Assembly (NCBI RefSeq): GCF_016652235.1
Contig: NZ_JAEPKU010000021.1
Span: 1 to 43,438, forward strand
Length of the DNA: 43,438 nucleotides
From: Dysgonomonas sp. Marseille-P4677
GTDB taxonomy: Bacteria > Bacteroidota > Bacteroidia > Bacteroidales > Dysgonomonadaceae
Reading direction: 5' to 3'
Position numbers and translations under genes: made by a program. This document shows positions 26,342 through 33,869 of this stretch, piece by piece (the stretch's first letter is position 1; each line of letters opens with the position of its first letter). Below the pieces are notes generated by a model. That model did no database searches. It was not told where the DNA came from and was given only the letters and a program-made list of their open reading frames with translations.

Positions 26342-26767
26342 TCACTTGTTTTGTAATCGTAGACTTTCCATATAGCTTTGCAGAATGATAACTGCGCTGA
26401 CTTCATCCACAAGAGCTTTGTTTTGTCTGTCTTTTTTCTTTAGTCCTGCATCAATAATTGTTTTTTGAGCTAAGGCTGACGTAAACCGTTCGTCATATAA
26501 TTCAATCTGGATATTTGGATAAAGGGTGCTTAGTTTTTTTACAAAAGGACGAATATGCTTCATGCTTTCAGAATATTCATTATTCATTTGTTTAGGCAAC
26601 CCGACGACAATACATTCTACCTCTTCTCTCTCCAAATATGATTTCAGATAATCCAAAAGGGTATGGGTGGGAATTGTCGTTAAACCGTTAGCTATGATCT
26701 TGAGTGTATCAGATACCGCAATCCCCGTTCTTTTAGTTCCATAATCCAATGCCAGAAATCGTCCCAT
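26342..26767 (-). CDS. ruvX: Holliday-junction resolvase-like protein RuvX/YqgF
   Basis: A 141-residue RNase H-fold nuclease (YqgF), linked to 16S rRNA end processing and to recombination. It begins [20 protein letters not shown], the first conserved Asp being D8; [14 protein letters not shown] and [11 protein letters not shown] carry the next acidic positions, and [11 protein letters not shown] is near the end. I use the ATG at 26767: a -7-like box (TACCTTTG, minus strand, 26777-26784) overlaps the start at 26779. With that box the leader would be only a few bases. It is followed by def and then the polysaccharide export genes on the same strand. Confidence 0.94.
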   Translation of the reverse strand: MGRFLALDYGTKRTGIAVSDTLKIIANGLTTIPTHTLLDYLKSYLEREEVECIVVGLPKQMNNEYSESMKHIRPFVKKLSTLYPNIQIELYDERFTSALAQKTIIDAGLKKKDRQNKALVDEVSAVIILQSYMESLRLQNK

Positions 26768-26776
26768 AATAGCAGG

Positions 26777-26784
26777 CAAAGGTA
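26777..26784 (-). promoter_or_regulatory. Putative -7 box of ruvX-def
   Basis: Reads TACCTTTG on the minus strand, an exact TAnnTTTG match nine bases before the ruvX ATG, so the mRNA would be almost leaderless. No -33 element seen. Confidence 0.4.
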
Positions 26785-26867
26785 GATAAAAAATATTTAT
26801 TTATCTCTAATATAATTAGATAAATAGTGTAAAAAACGTTCTTTTTACTAGGTATACTTATAAAAGC

Positions 26868-26906
26868 AGAAACAGGTGAAAGAGTTAACATCTTTCACCT
26901 GTTTCT
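26868..26906 (-). terminator. Terminator after lptB
   Basis: A perfect 16-base-pair stem (26868-26883 with 26891-26906), loop GTTAACA, followed on the minus strand by GCTTTTA. It lies 17 bases after the lptB stop and separates lptB from ruvX. Confidence 0.88.
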
Positions 26907-26922
26907 TATCCTTTACTTTTAT

Positions 26923-27729
26923 CTAATTTTTTAGATGTTCGAAGTTTCTTCGTTTTAGTTGGAAATCACGACCCAGGTACTTCTCTCTAACTATTTCGTT
27001 ATCAGCTAATTCTTCGGCTGTACCTTGGAAAAGAACTTTACCTTCGAATAGTAAGTAAGCCCGGTCTGTAATACTCAGAGTTTCGTCCACATTATGGTCT
27101 GTAATGAGTATCCCTATATTTTTATACTTTAACTTAGCTACAATTTCCTGAATATCTTGTACTGCAATAGGGTCTACTCCGGCAAAGGGTTCATCCAGCA
27201 TAATGAACTTGGGGTTGATAGCCAGACATCGGGCTATTTCAGCTCGTCGCCTTTCTCCACCAGAGAGTCGGTCTCCTGTGTTTTTTCTTACCTTATGTAA
27301 ACCAAATTCATCAATAAGACTTTCCAGTTTTTCTTTTTGATAAGCTGGCGATGTTTTGGTCATCTCCAAGACAGATCGGATGTTATCTTCTACTGTCATT
27401 TTTCTGAAAATAGACGCTTCCTGAGCCAGGTAACCAATCCCGTTTTGCGCACGTTTATATACAGGGAATTTAGTTATTTCTTGTTCGTTGAGAAAGATTT
27501 TACCTTCATTAGGCATTACAAGCCCTACAGTCATATAGAAAGTTGTGGTTTTACCAGCTCCGTTAGGTCCTAGCAGTCCCACAATTTCACCTTGCTTTAC
27601 GTCTATAGATACATGATTTACAACTGTTCTGGATTTATATCGTTTTACCAGATTTTCGGTACGAAGTACCATTCTTTTTTCTGGATCAGCAATAGATTTA
27701 TCCTTTATTTCTCTTCTTTCTTCTTTCAT
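26923..27729 (-). CDS. lptB: LPS export ABC transporter ATP-binding protein
   Basis: ATPase of the LptBFG transporter that extracts lipopolysaccharide from the inner membrane. It has all ABC parts: Walker A GPNGAGKTT (54-62), a Q-loop at YLAQEASIFRKMTV, the signature LSGGERRRAEIAR, Walker B FIMLDEPFAGVD and the switch histidine in LITDHNVDET. The N-terminal 19 residues before MVLRTENLV (ATG at 27672) are charged and not part of the family core, so the true start may be 27672. It follows ilvE after 19 bases; its membrane partners LptF/G are not in the window. Confidence 0.95.
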   Translation of the reverse strand: MKEERREIKDKSIADPEKRMVLRTENLVKRYKSRTVVNHVSIDVKQGEIVGLLGPNGAGKTTTFYMTVGLVMPNEGKIFLNEQEITKFPVYKRAQNGIGYLAQEASIFRKMTVEDNIRSVLEMTKTSPAYQKEKLESLIDEFGLHKVRKNTGDRLSGGERRRAEIARCLAINPKFIMLDEPFAGVDPIAVQDIQEIVAKLKYKNIGILITDHNVDETLSITDRAYLLFEGKVLFQGTAEELADNEIVREKYLGRDFQLKRRNFEHLKN

Positions 27730-27748
27730 GCCTATGGGTAGGTATGTT

Positions 27749-28768
27749 TTATTCTACGATAGTAACCCAACCGTGAGTATCAGGTTCATCACCCTGTTGG
27801 ATTCCTTTCAGTTTATTATATAATTTTGTACTGATCGGACCGGCATTACCATCCTTAGATATAATATACGATTTGTTTTCATCTATATCATCTACTCTTA
27901 GAATAGGGCTGATCACGGCAGCAGTACCAACTTGTCCTGCTTCTTCAAAGGTGGCAAGTTCTTCTTCGGGTACTTGTCTACGCTCTATTTTCATTCCCAT
28001 ATCTTCAGCTAACTGCATCAAACTCTTGTTGGTTATTGATGGCAAAATTGAAGATGAGAGTGGGGTTATATACGTATTATTTTTTATTCCAAAAAAATTG
28101 GCTGGTCCACACTCGTCCAGATACTTCTTTTCTCTAGCATCCAGATATAGAACAGCAGAATAACCCATTTCGTGTGCTTTATGGCCGGCAACAAGACTTG
28201 CTGCATAATTGCCACCTATTTTTATTGTCCCTGTTCCTAGTGGAGCGGCCCGGTCGTATCCACGAAGAATGGCTACAGGAGTTGGCTTGAATCCTTCTTT
28301 AAAGTAAGGGCCTACAGGGGTTACAAATACAAGGAATAAATATTCATTTGCAGGTTTAACTCCGACCTGTGGACTCACCCCTAGAAGTAGAGGTCGTATA
28401 TATAATGAAGCTCCGCTTCCATAAGGAGGAACAAAGCGTTCATTTAATTTTACAGCTTTTAATACAGTTTCTTCAAATACTTCGACAGGAAGCTCGGCCA
28501 TCATAATGCCATGACACGAAGATTGCATGCGCAGAGCATTGTCTCTCATTCTGAATATACGTATTTTCCCGTCTTTACCTCTGAATGCTTTTAACCCTTC
28601 GAATGCTTCCTGACCGTAATGGAGACAAGTTGCTGCCATATGGATGTCGATACTTTCAGATGTTGTTTCGGTAGGTGTGCTCCACACGCCATCTTTGTAG
28701 TGACTTCTTACATTGTAATCTGTCTTTATATATCCAAAAGACAAATTTGACCAGTCTATTGCATTCAT
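27749..28768 (-). CDS. ilvE: Branched-chain amino acid aminotransferase
   Basis: Last step of leucine, isoleucine and valine synthesis: transfers the amino group from glutamate with PLP. The protein has 339 residues from the ATG at 28768, matching the longer, eukaryote-like class IV form. FGYIKTDYNVRSHYKDGVW opens it; CLHYGQEAFEGLKAFRG and SLYIRPLLLG follow; the Schiff-base lysine is K183 in GTIKIGGNYAAS. The alternative upstream start (28831) adds 21 residues of non-family sequence and overlaps a -7-like box. It is followed 19 bases later by lptB. Confidence 0.96.
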   Translation of the reverse strand: MNAIDWSNLSFGYIKTDYNVRSHYKDGVWSTPTETTSESIDIHMAATCLHYGQEAFEGLKAFRGKDGKIRIFRMRDNALRMQSSCHGIMMAELPVEVFEETVLKAVKLNERFVPPYGSGASLYIRPLLLGVSPQVGVKPANEYLFLVFVTPVGPYFKEGFKPTPVAILRGYDRAAPLGTGTIKIGGNYAASLVAGHKAHEMGYSAVLYLDAREKKYLDECGPANFFGIKNNTYITPLSSSILPSITNKSLMQLAEDMGMKIERRQVPEEELATFEEAGQVGTAAVISPILRVDDIDENKSYIISKDGNAGPISTKLYNKLKGIQQGDEPDTHGWVTIVE

Positions 28769-28820
28769 AATTAATAAAAGTTTTTTTGGGTCAATATAGT
28801 TGATAGATTTGTTTATTTTA

Positions 28821-28828
28821 CAAAAATA
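28821..28828 (-). promoter_or_regulatory. Putative -7 box of ilvE-lptB
   Basis: Reads TATTTTTG on the minus strand, 52 bases before the ilvE ATG at 28768. No clear -33 element. Confidence 0.4.
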
Positions 28829-28900
28829 CAATTTTAGCTGATAAAAGGGTTTAAAAGTATTATAATGTTTTAATAAAAACTGTTATTGTAACATTTCATT

Positions 28901-29512
28901 TCATTCGCAAAGCCTATCTATGAATAAAGTTCCTTGCAAATGATCGAATTCATGTTGGAAAATGATCCCGGTAAAGTCGCCTCCGCGAGACTGTCCGGAA
29001 AGTCGTTCTTTTATTAGTTCGCCGTTTTCGTTATAATACTCTACATCTATCCATGCATAACGCTTTGTTATACCCGATAAATCTGGGATTGATAAACATC
29101 CGTCACCTTCAAAACATATAATTTCATCCGAATGGTTTACTATCCGGGGGTTAATGGCAACAACAACAGATTTATCGGGTTTGTCTATCCGCATAAAAAG
29201 AAACAGGTTACGCCCTATGCCTACCTGAGGTGCGGCTATACCTACTCCCGATTCTATAGCCAATGTTAGTTTCAGTCGTTGAATAAAGTGTTGCCAGTCT
29301 TTATCTTTTGAAATTTTAGAGGGATTATTTATATCTGAACTCTTTCTTCTTAAAAAGATAGAGTCTTCTTTATTGGTTGTTTGTAAAACTCTGAATGGTG
29401 TTTCAATACCTGAATTATTGGTTAATGTCTTTTCTTTTTCGGTCATATTTTTAATTGAATTACATGCGGATAAACTAATTCCGAAGATCAGTATATATAT
29501 AAATCTTTTCAC
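28901..29512 (-). CDS. Deformylase-like lipoprotein
   Basis: A 203-residue peptide-deformylase-fold protein with a lipoprotein signal: ILIFGISLSAC, lipidated Cys at C17. All three deformylase motifs are present: GVGIAAPQ (89-96), DGCLS with the metal ligand C139 (canonical EGCLS, so one conservative change), and QHEFDH with H187, E188 and H191. The metal site therefore looks intact, yet the signal would place the enzyme outside the cytoplasm, where formyl-methionine of nascent chains is not the substrate. It could act on formylated peptides or another amide. The normal cytoplasmic Def is at 25765. It is divergent from the sigma factor gene. Confidence 0.88.
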   Translation of the reverse strand: MKRFIYILIFGISLSACNSIKNMTEKEKTLTNNSGIETPFRVLQTTNKEDSIFLRRKSSDINNPSKISKDKDWQHFIQRLKLTLAIESGVGIAAPQVGIGRNLFLFMRIDKPDKSVVVAINPRIVNHSDEIICFEGDGCLSIPDLSGITKRYAWIDVEYYNENGELIKERLSGQSRGGDFTGIIFQHEFDHLQGTLFIDRLCE

Positions 29513-29558
29513 ATCAATACAAATTGAAATTGATCGTAAAGATAAGAAAAAAGCAAGC

Positions 29559-29566
29559 TATATTTG
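29559..29566 (+). promoter_or_regulatory. Putative -7 box upstream of the ECF sigma gene
   Basis: TATATTTG matches TAnnTTTG exactly, but lies 114 bases before the ATG at 29681. No -33 element is clear. Confidence 0.3.
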
Positions 29567-29680
29567 GGTATCCGTTTCAAGTTATGTGAATTATAATAGA
29601 TATGGAAAAAGAAAAATATCTATTATTGTGTGACAATTTGCGTAAAATAGCGACAAATTTATTGTAAACTATTTGTAAGA

Positions 29681-30163
29681 ATGAGAGAGGTAGCGAGAGA
29701 TGATGAACAATTCTTAGAAATGATACGTCAAAATGAAGGTGTCATTTATAAGGTTACCTCTTTTTATGCCGATGCGGAGCATCCTATAGGGGATCTTTAT
29801 CAGGAAGTAGTACTGAATCTGTGGAAGTCTTTTTCTTCATTCCGAGGAGAGAGTAAGTGTTCGACATGGATATATCGTATTGCTCTGAATACGTGTATTT
29901 CTTTTTATCGTCGTAGTAAAAAGAATGTGACTTATGTGAATATATCAATGGATATACCTGATACAGTAGATAATAGTGAAGCTATACAAGAACTGTATAA
30001 ATTAATAAATTGCTTAGGGAAAATAGAACGAGCTTTAGTCTTGCTTTATCTTGATGATAAGTCATATAAAGAAATAGCTGAAATAACGGGGCTATCTGTT
30101 ACTAATGTAGCTACAAAGTTGAGTCGGATTAAAGAAAAGCTAAGGCATATGTCGAATGAGTAA
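29681..30163 (+). CDS. ECF-type RNA polymerase sigma factor
   Basis: A 160-residue extracytoplasmic-function sigma factor. Region 2 (about 20-85) has DLYQEVVLNLWKSFSSFRGES and CSTWIYRIALNTCISFYRR; region 4 (about 105-158) has YLDDKSYKEIAEITGLSVTNV and ATKLSRIKEKLRHM, the helix-turn-helix for the -35 element. The next gene, 12 bases on, encodes a small membrane protein and is the likely partner. It may recognise its own promoter, but no conserved ECF motif is evident. Confidence 0.95.
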   Translation: MREVARDDEQFLEMIRQNEGVIYKVTSFYADAEHPIGDLYQEVVLNLWKSFSSFRGESKCSTWIYRIALNTCISFYRRSKKNVTYVNISMDIPDTVDNSEAIQELYKLINCLGKIERALVLLYLDDKSYKEIAEITGLSVTNVATKLSRIKEKLRHMSNE

Positions 30164-30175
30164 AAATAAATCGTT

Positions 30176-30754
30176 ATGGATTTAGATAATATAAAAAAAA
30201 CATGGCAGGAAACAAATCTGAAACCTACCATAAATGAAGATAAAATACGGAAAATGATCTCCAATAAAGGGAAAAGTGCATTCAGAAGGCTACTTTTTCA
30301 CGAAAAGTTGGGGCTGTTTATACTTATAATATTTATCCCAATAGGTTACTTTGTCCTCGAGCGCCATACTTCAATGAGAGTAATTTATTTGATAACAACT
30401 TTGTCTGGAATCGTATGGCAACTTTATAAAATAAATAGGCTCAAGAAGGTTGATCTGCAACTGATGACTATTACTCAAGTGTCTAAGCATATACATTGGT
30501 ACCGAACAGCTATACTAAAAGAGATATCTTTTGGTGTTGTATGGTTTATTCTTTTCTTTATTCTTTTAGGATATTTAGATATTTCTGAAAATACAGATCA
30601 TCTATTAAGACGTATTGTAGCTCTGTCTATTGTAATAGTAGTTGGGTTAGTTTTTGTTTTATTGACGTATAGACTATTGTATTTGAATAACATAAAGAAA
30701 TTACAAGCTTCAATAAAAGAAATTGAAGAATTTGAAAAGGGTAATAAAGAATGA
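30176..30754 (+). CDS. Membrane protein, possible anti-sigma factor
   Basis: A 192-residue protein with a short cytoplasmic N-terminus (MDLDNIKKTWQETNLKP, as in other Bacteroidota proteins found after ECF sigma genes), then four hydrophobic segments at about 45-62, 68-84, 120-138 and 150-170, and a short charged tail. It has no recognisable anti-sigma (ZAS) zinc motif. The gene follows the sigma factor by 12 bases and is co-transcribed with it; an anti-sigma or sensor role is inferred only from position. Confidence 0.75.
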   Translation: MDLDNIKKTWQETNLKPTINEDKIRKMISNKGKSAFRRLLFHEKLGLFILIIFIPIGYFVLERHTSMRVIYLITTLSGIVWQLYKINRLKKVDLQLMTITQVSKHIHWYRTAILKEISFGVVWFILFFILLGYLDISENTDHLLRRIVALSIVIVVGLVFVLLTYRLLYLNNIKKLQASIKEIEEFEKGNKE

Positions 30755-30847
30755 TATAATATTATGTAATATTTGGGGTGTCTAGGATTAAAAACTGAAA
30801 GAATCACATAGTTGTTGGTTATTTCTAGCCTAACTCAAAAGATAGAA

Positions 30848-31258
30848 TTAAATCAGGTTTCTCCCTATCCAGAATAAAAGAATAATTATCAAGATGCCCC
30901 AAATTGCAGTTTTTGAAAAAACTATTTTTCTTATTTTGGGAAATTTCTCTTTACCTCCGAAGTATTCAATATATATACATAAAATAATATATGGGATCAC
31001 AAGTATTAACAGGGCATTGCTGAGAAAAGCCTCTTTTATTCTGAGATGCAAAAGATGGTGTATTGCTCTTTGCGATCCACATCCCGGGCAATCCAGTCCT
31101 GTCATAGAATGAAATACACATTTGGGGAATAAATCCGATTCCTCTGGGCTGAAGAGATAGTAAAACAAACCTCCTGTCAGTAGTAAAAATACTATTGCTA
31201 AAAGTTGTTGGATATGTTTGCTTTTTTTTCTTGGTTGCTTATCTCCTTTATTTAACAT
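30848..31258 (-). CDS. DUF2752 membrane protein
   Basis: A 136-residue membrane protein with segments at about 17-36, 78-98 and 112-135. The family motif is present: GLDCPGCGSQRAIHHLLHLRIKEAFLSN is split here as FHSMTGLDCPGCGSQR (52-67) and AIHHLLHLRIKEAFL. The CPxCG cysteines suggest metal or redox binding, but the function of DUF2752 is unknown. It converges on the sigma factor pair and lies 110 bases upstream of the PBP1A stop; a weak hairpin lies between. Confidence 0.8.
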   Translation of the reverse strand: MLNKGDKQPRKKSKHIQQLLAIVFLLLTGGLFYYLFSPEESDLFPKCVFHSMTGLDCPGCGSQRAIHHLLHLRIKEAFLSNALLILVIPYIILCIYIEYFGGKEKFPKIRKIVFSKTAIWGILIIILLFWIGRNLI

Positions 31259-31271
31259 CTTATTAAATAAG

Positions 31272-31300
31272 AAAGCCTACTGTTCTACATTGTTGGCTTT
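31272..31300 (-). terminator. Weak terminator candidate after PBP1A
   Basis: AAAGCC/GGCTTT with one internal mismatch forms a short stem (31272-31280 with 31292-31300) around an 11-base loop. The T-run after it is interrupted, so it is a low-confidence terminator for the PBP1A gene. Confidence 0.35.
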
Positions 31301-31368
31301 GATTTAATTTATGTTGTTCATACCAAGATAATCACCTTTCCCTAGATTAATATGTAATAGGTTTATTC

Positions 31369-33741
31369 CTATTTAAACATTTTATCTATTCCAACATGAC
31401 TATCATGTTCATCAGGTATATCTTCATCTGTGCCCCTGTCGCAAATACCATATCCGGGAACTGTTACAAACTGATCAGTTTGTTTATATCCAAGTTTCGG
31501 GTTGGCATATACTTTTTTCATAAACAGTCCGAAAATTGGTAGAGCCATAGCTGCTCCTTGTCCATCACTGGTTCGATCGAAATGGATTGAACGGTCTTCT
31601 CCACCTACCCAACAACCTGCGGCTAATTTGGGTGAAAAGCCCATAAACCATCCGTCAGAGTTATTCTGAGTTGTACCTGTTTTACCTCCCATTGGTGCTG
31701 TGATTCCGTAGTTTCTTCTCACACGGCCCCCTGTGCCACCATCAATTACACCACGAAGCATGTCAAGCATTTTCACATAAGAACCCTCACTAAAGACTTC
31801 TTGTAGCTTAGGTGTGAAGTTTGCTATCGTGTTTCCGGAACGATCTTCGATATGCGTGATGTAGAGAGGTACTGAACGAACACCTTTATTTGCAAAAGCC
31901 GTATAAGCAGCAGTCATTTCAGATACAGATACATCGTGAGTACCTAAAGCCATAGAAACAACAGGATCTATTCGTCCTGTAATGCCAAAGGAATGTAGGA
32001 GACGAGCGAATGTATATGGAGATGTTCTACTCATCAGATAAGCAGTAACAAGATTGTCGGAGTTTTGTAAGCCCCATTTTATTGTAACTTTCTCACCATA
32101 TTTGGACGATCGGCCTCCACGTGGAGTCCATTCTTTTCCACTTTCTGTTATTAAAGTCTGTGGCACATATAACATTTCGTCACAAGGTGTTGCTCCTTCT
32201 TCCATAGCCAGTGTATATAGGTATGGTTTTATTGTGGACCCTACTTGCCGGCGCCCCATGTTTACCATGTCGTACTGGAAGTATTTATAGTCAATTCCGC
32301 CTACGTAGGCTTTTACATAGCCTGTGTGTACATCCATAGCCATGAATCCTGTGCGTAAGAAACTTTTGTGATAGCGAATCGAATCCCATGGAGTCATTAC
32401 AGTATCAATCTCTCCTTTCCACGAGAACACTTTCATATCTATAGGTTTCTTAAATTCGGCATATATCTCTTTCTCCGAAATACCACTTTTTTTCAAATTC
32501 TTGTATCGGTCTGTATTTTTCATTGCCCGATATAGAATAGTATCCACATCTTTGGCAACCGAAGATGAAAACGGAGCATACTTCCTTCCTTTCTTTTCTT
32601 TATCAAAGTCGGGTTGTAATTCTTTGCTAAGATGCTCTGTTACGGCTTCTTCTGCATATTGCTGCATACGCGAATCGATGGTTGTGTATATTTTAAGGCC
32701 GTCTGTCGATAAGTTGTAGCTACTGCCATCGGGTTTTTTATTTTTATTACACCATCCATATAGAGGGTCAGTTTCCCAACTTAGCGAATCATTTGCATAT
32801 TGTTCTATTTGCCATGAAGCATAATTCGATTTATCCGGTTTTTTTGCATTTAGAGTCATTCTGAGATATTCTCTCAAATATGGTGCTAATCCGGCATTAT
32901 GGCTGGCTCTTCTATAATCTAGCTTTAGAGGTTTTACTTTTAAAGAATCTAATTGTTGGTCTGTGATATAGTCATATCTGTTCATTTGTGAAAATACAAC
33001 ATTTCGGCGATTTTTTGTAACCTCAGGTCTTACCCTCGGATTGTATAACGACGAATTGTTGCACATACCAACAAGCATGGCGGCCTCTTCCATAGAAAGA
33101 TCTTTAGGTTTCTTGCCGAAATATACCTGAGCTGCAGATTGTATTCCTACAGCATTGTTCCCAAAGTCGTATTGGTTAAGATATAAATTTATAATTTCAT
33201 CTTTAGTATAATATCTTTCAAGTTTGACTGCTATTACCCATTCGATAGGTTTGCGCAGAAACATACGTACCATCCAGTTTTCGGCAGGTGGGGAGTATAG
33301 CTGTTTTGCCAATTGTTGTGTAATTGTACTACCACCACTGGTTTTTTGTCCTGTAACTGTTTTTACGATGGCCCGAGTAAGACCTATAATGTCTATTCCC
33401 GAATGAGAATAGTATCTGGCATCCTCAGTGGCAACTAAGGCTTGTACAAGATAAGGTGGTAGATCTTCGTAATTAGAATAAATGCGGTTGTTTCGAGCTT
33501 GTGAGTAAGTGCCTAATTGTACAGCATCAGATGAATATACTTGAGATGCATATTTATCTATCGGATTTTCCAATTCTTCCACATCGGGCATATAGCCTAT
33601 AACTCCGGTACTGATTAATGTGAATAGGATAATAACTAGTCCAATAATACAACCAAAAGCCATCCATAACTTTTTAACAATATCTTTTGGTGTGTATTTG
33701 CTAAAAAATATTCCTTTTTTTGATTTTGCTTTCTTATTCAT
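31369..33741 (-). CDS. Penicillin-binding protein 1A (bifunctional)
   Basis: A 790-residue class A penicillin-binding protein that polymerises and cross-links peptidoglycan in the periplasm. One membrane anchor is at about 24-48. The GT51 glycosyltransferase domain has EDARYYSHSGIDIIGLTRAI with the catalytic Glu, and GGSTITQQLAKQLY. The transpeptidase domain has the active serine S502 in GSTIKP, the SDN motif NSDNLVTAYL, and KTGTTQNNSDGWFMG. The signature set is complete and the size is normal. A -7-like box lies 27 bases before the ATG. Confidence 0.96.
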   Translation of the reverse strand: MNKKAKSKKGIFFSKYTPKDIVKKLWMAFGCIIGLVIILFTLISTGVIGYMPDVEELENPIDKYASQVYSSDAVQLGTYSQARNNRIYSNYEDLPPYLVQALVATEDARYYSHSGIDIIGLTRAIVKTVTGQKTSGGSTITQQLAKQLYSPPAENWMVRMFLRKPIEWVIAVKLERYYTKDEIINLYLNQYDFGNNAVGIQSAAQVYFGKKPKDLSMEEAAMLVGMCNNSSLYNPRVRPEVTKNRRNVVFSQMNRYDYITDQQLDSLKVKPLKLDYRRASHNAGLAPYLREYLRMTLNAKKPDKSNYASWQIEQYANDSLSWETDPLYGWCNKNKKPDGSSYNLSTDGLKIYTTIDSRMQQYAEEAVTEHLSKELQPDFDKEKKGRKYAPFSSSVAKDVDTILYRAMKNTDRYKNLKKSGISEKEIYAEFKKPIDMKVFSWKGEIDTVMTPWDSIRYHKSFLRTGFMAMDVHTGYVKAYVGGIDYKYFQYDMVNMGRRQVGSTIKPYLYTLAMEEGATPCDEMLYVPQTLITESGKEWTPRGGRSSKYGEKVTIKWGLQNSDNLVTAYLMSRTSPYTFARLLHSFGITGRIDPVVSMALGTHDVSVSEMTAAYTAFANKGVRSVPLYITHIEDRSGNTIANFTPKLQEVFSEGSYVKMLDMLRGVIDGGTGGRVRRNYGITAPMGGKTGTTQNNSDGWFMGFSPKLAAGCWVGGEDRSIHFDRTSDGQGAAMALPIFGLFMKKVYANPKLGYKQTDQFVTVPGYGICDRGTDEDIPDEHDSHVGIDKMFK

Positions 33742-33767
33742 ATATAAGTTTAAGTCTTATGTGGGTG

Positions 33768-33775
33768 CAAATTTA
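33768..33775 (-). promoter_or_regulatory. Putative -7 box of the PBP1A gene
   Basis: Reads TAAATTTG on the minus strand, 26 bases before the ATG at 33741. No -33 element at the right spacing. Confidence 0.4.
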
Positions 33776-33869
33776 AATAAAACGTTTCAATTATGCAGAT
33801 AAAAATACTTAAATGCTTAAATGCCTATTTTTTGAAAGGTTACGAGGGTTTATGAGAGACTAGTTAGAA

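Noticed and set aside
26329-26412. Longer start for def
   Set aside because: It overlaps the end of ruvX in another frame, and the 28 extra residues have no deformylase match.
28769-28831. Longer start for ilvE
   Set aside because: Overlaps a -7 box and adds residues with no family match.
33795-33840. Tandem TTAAATGC repeat between the PBP1A promoter region and priA
   Set aside because: Only two eight-base units in AT-rich sequence; too little to call a repeat or site.
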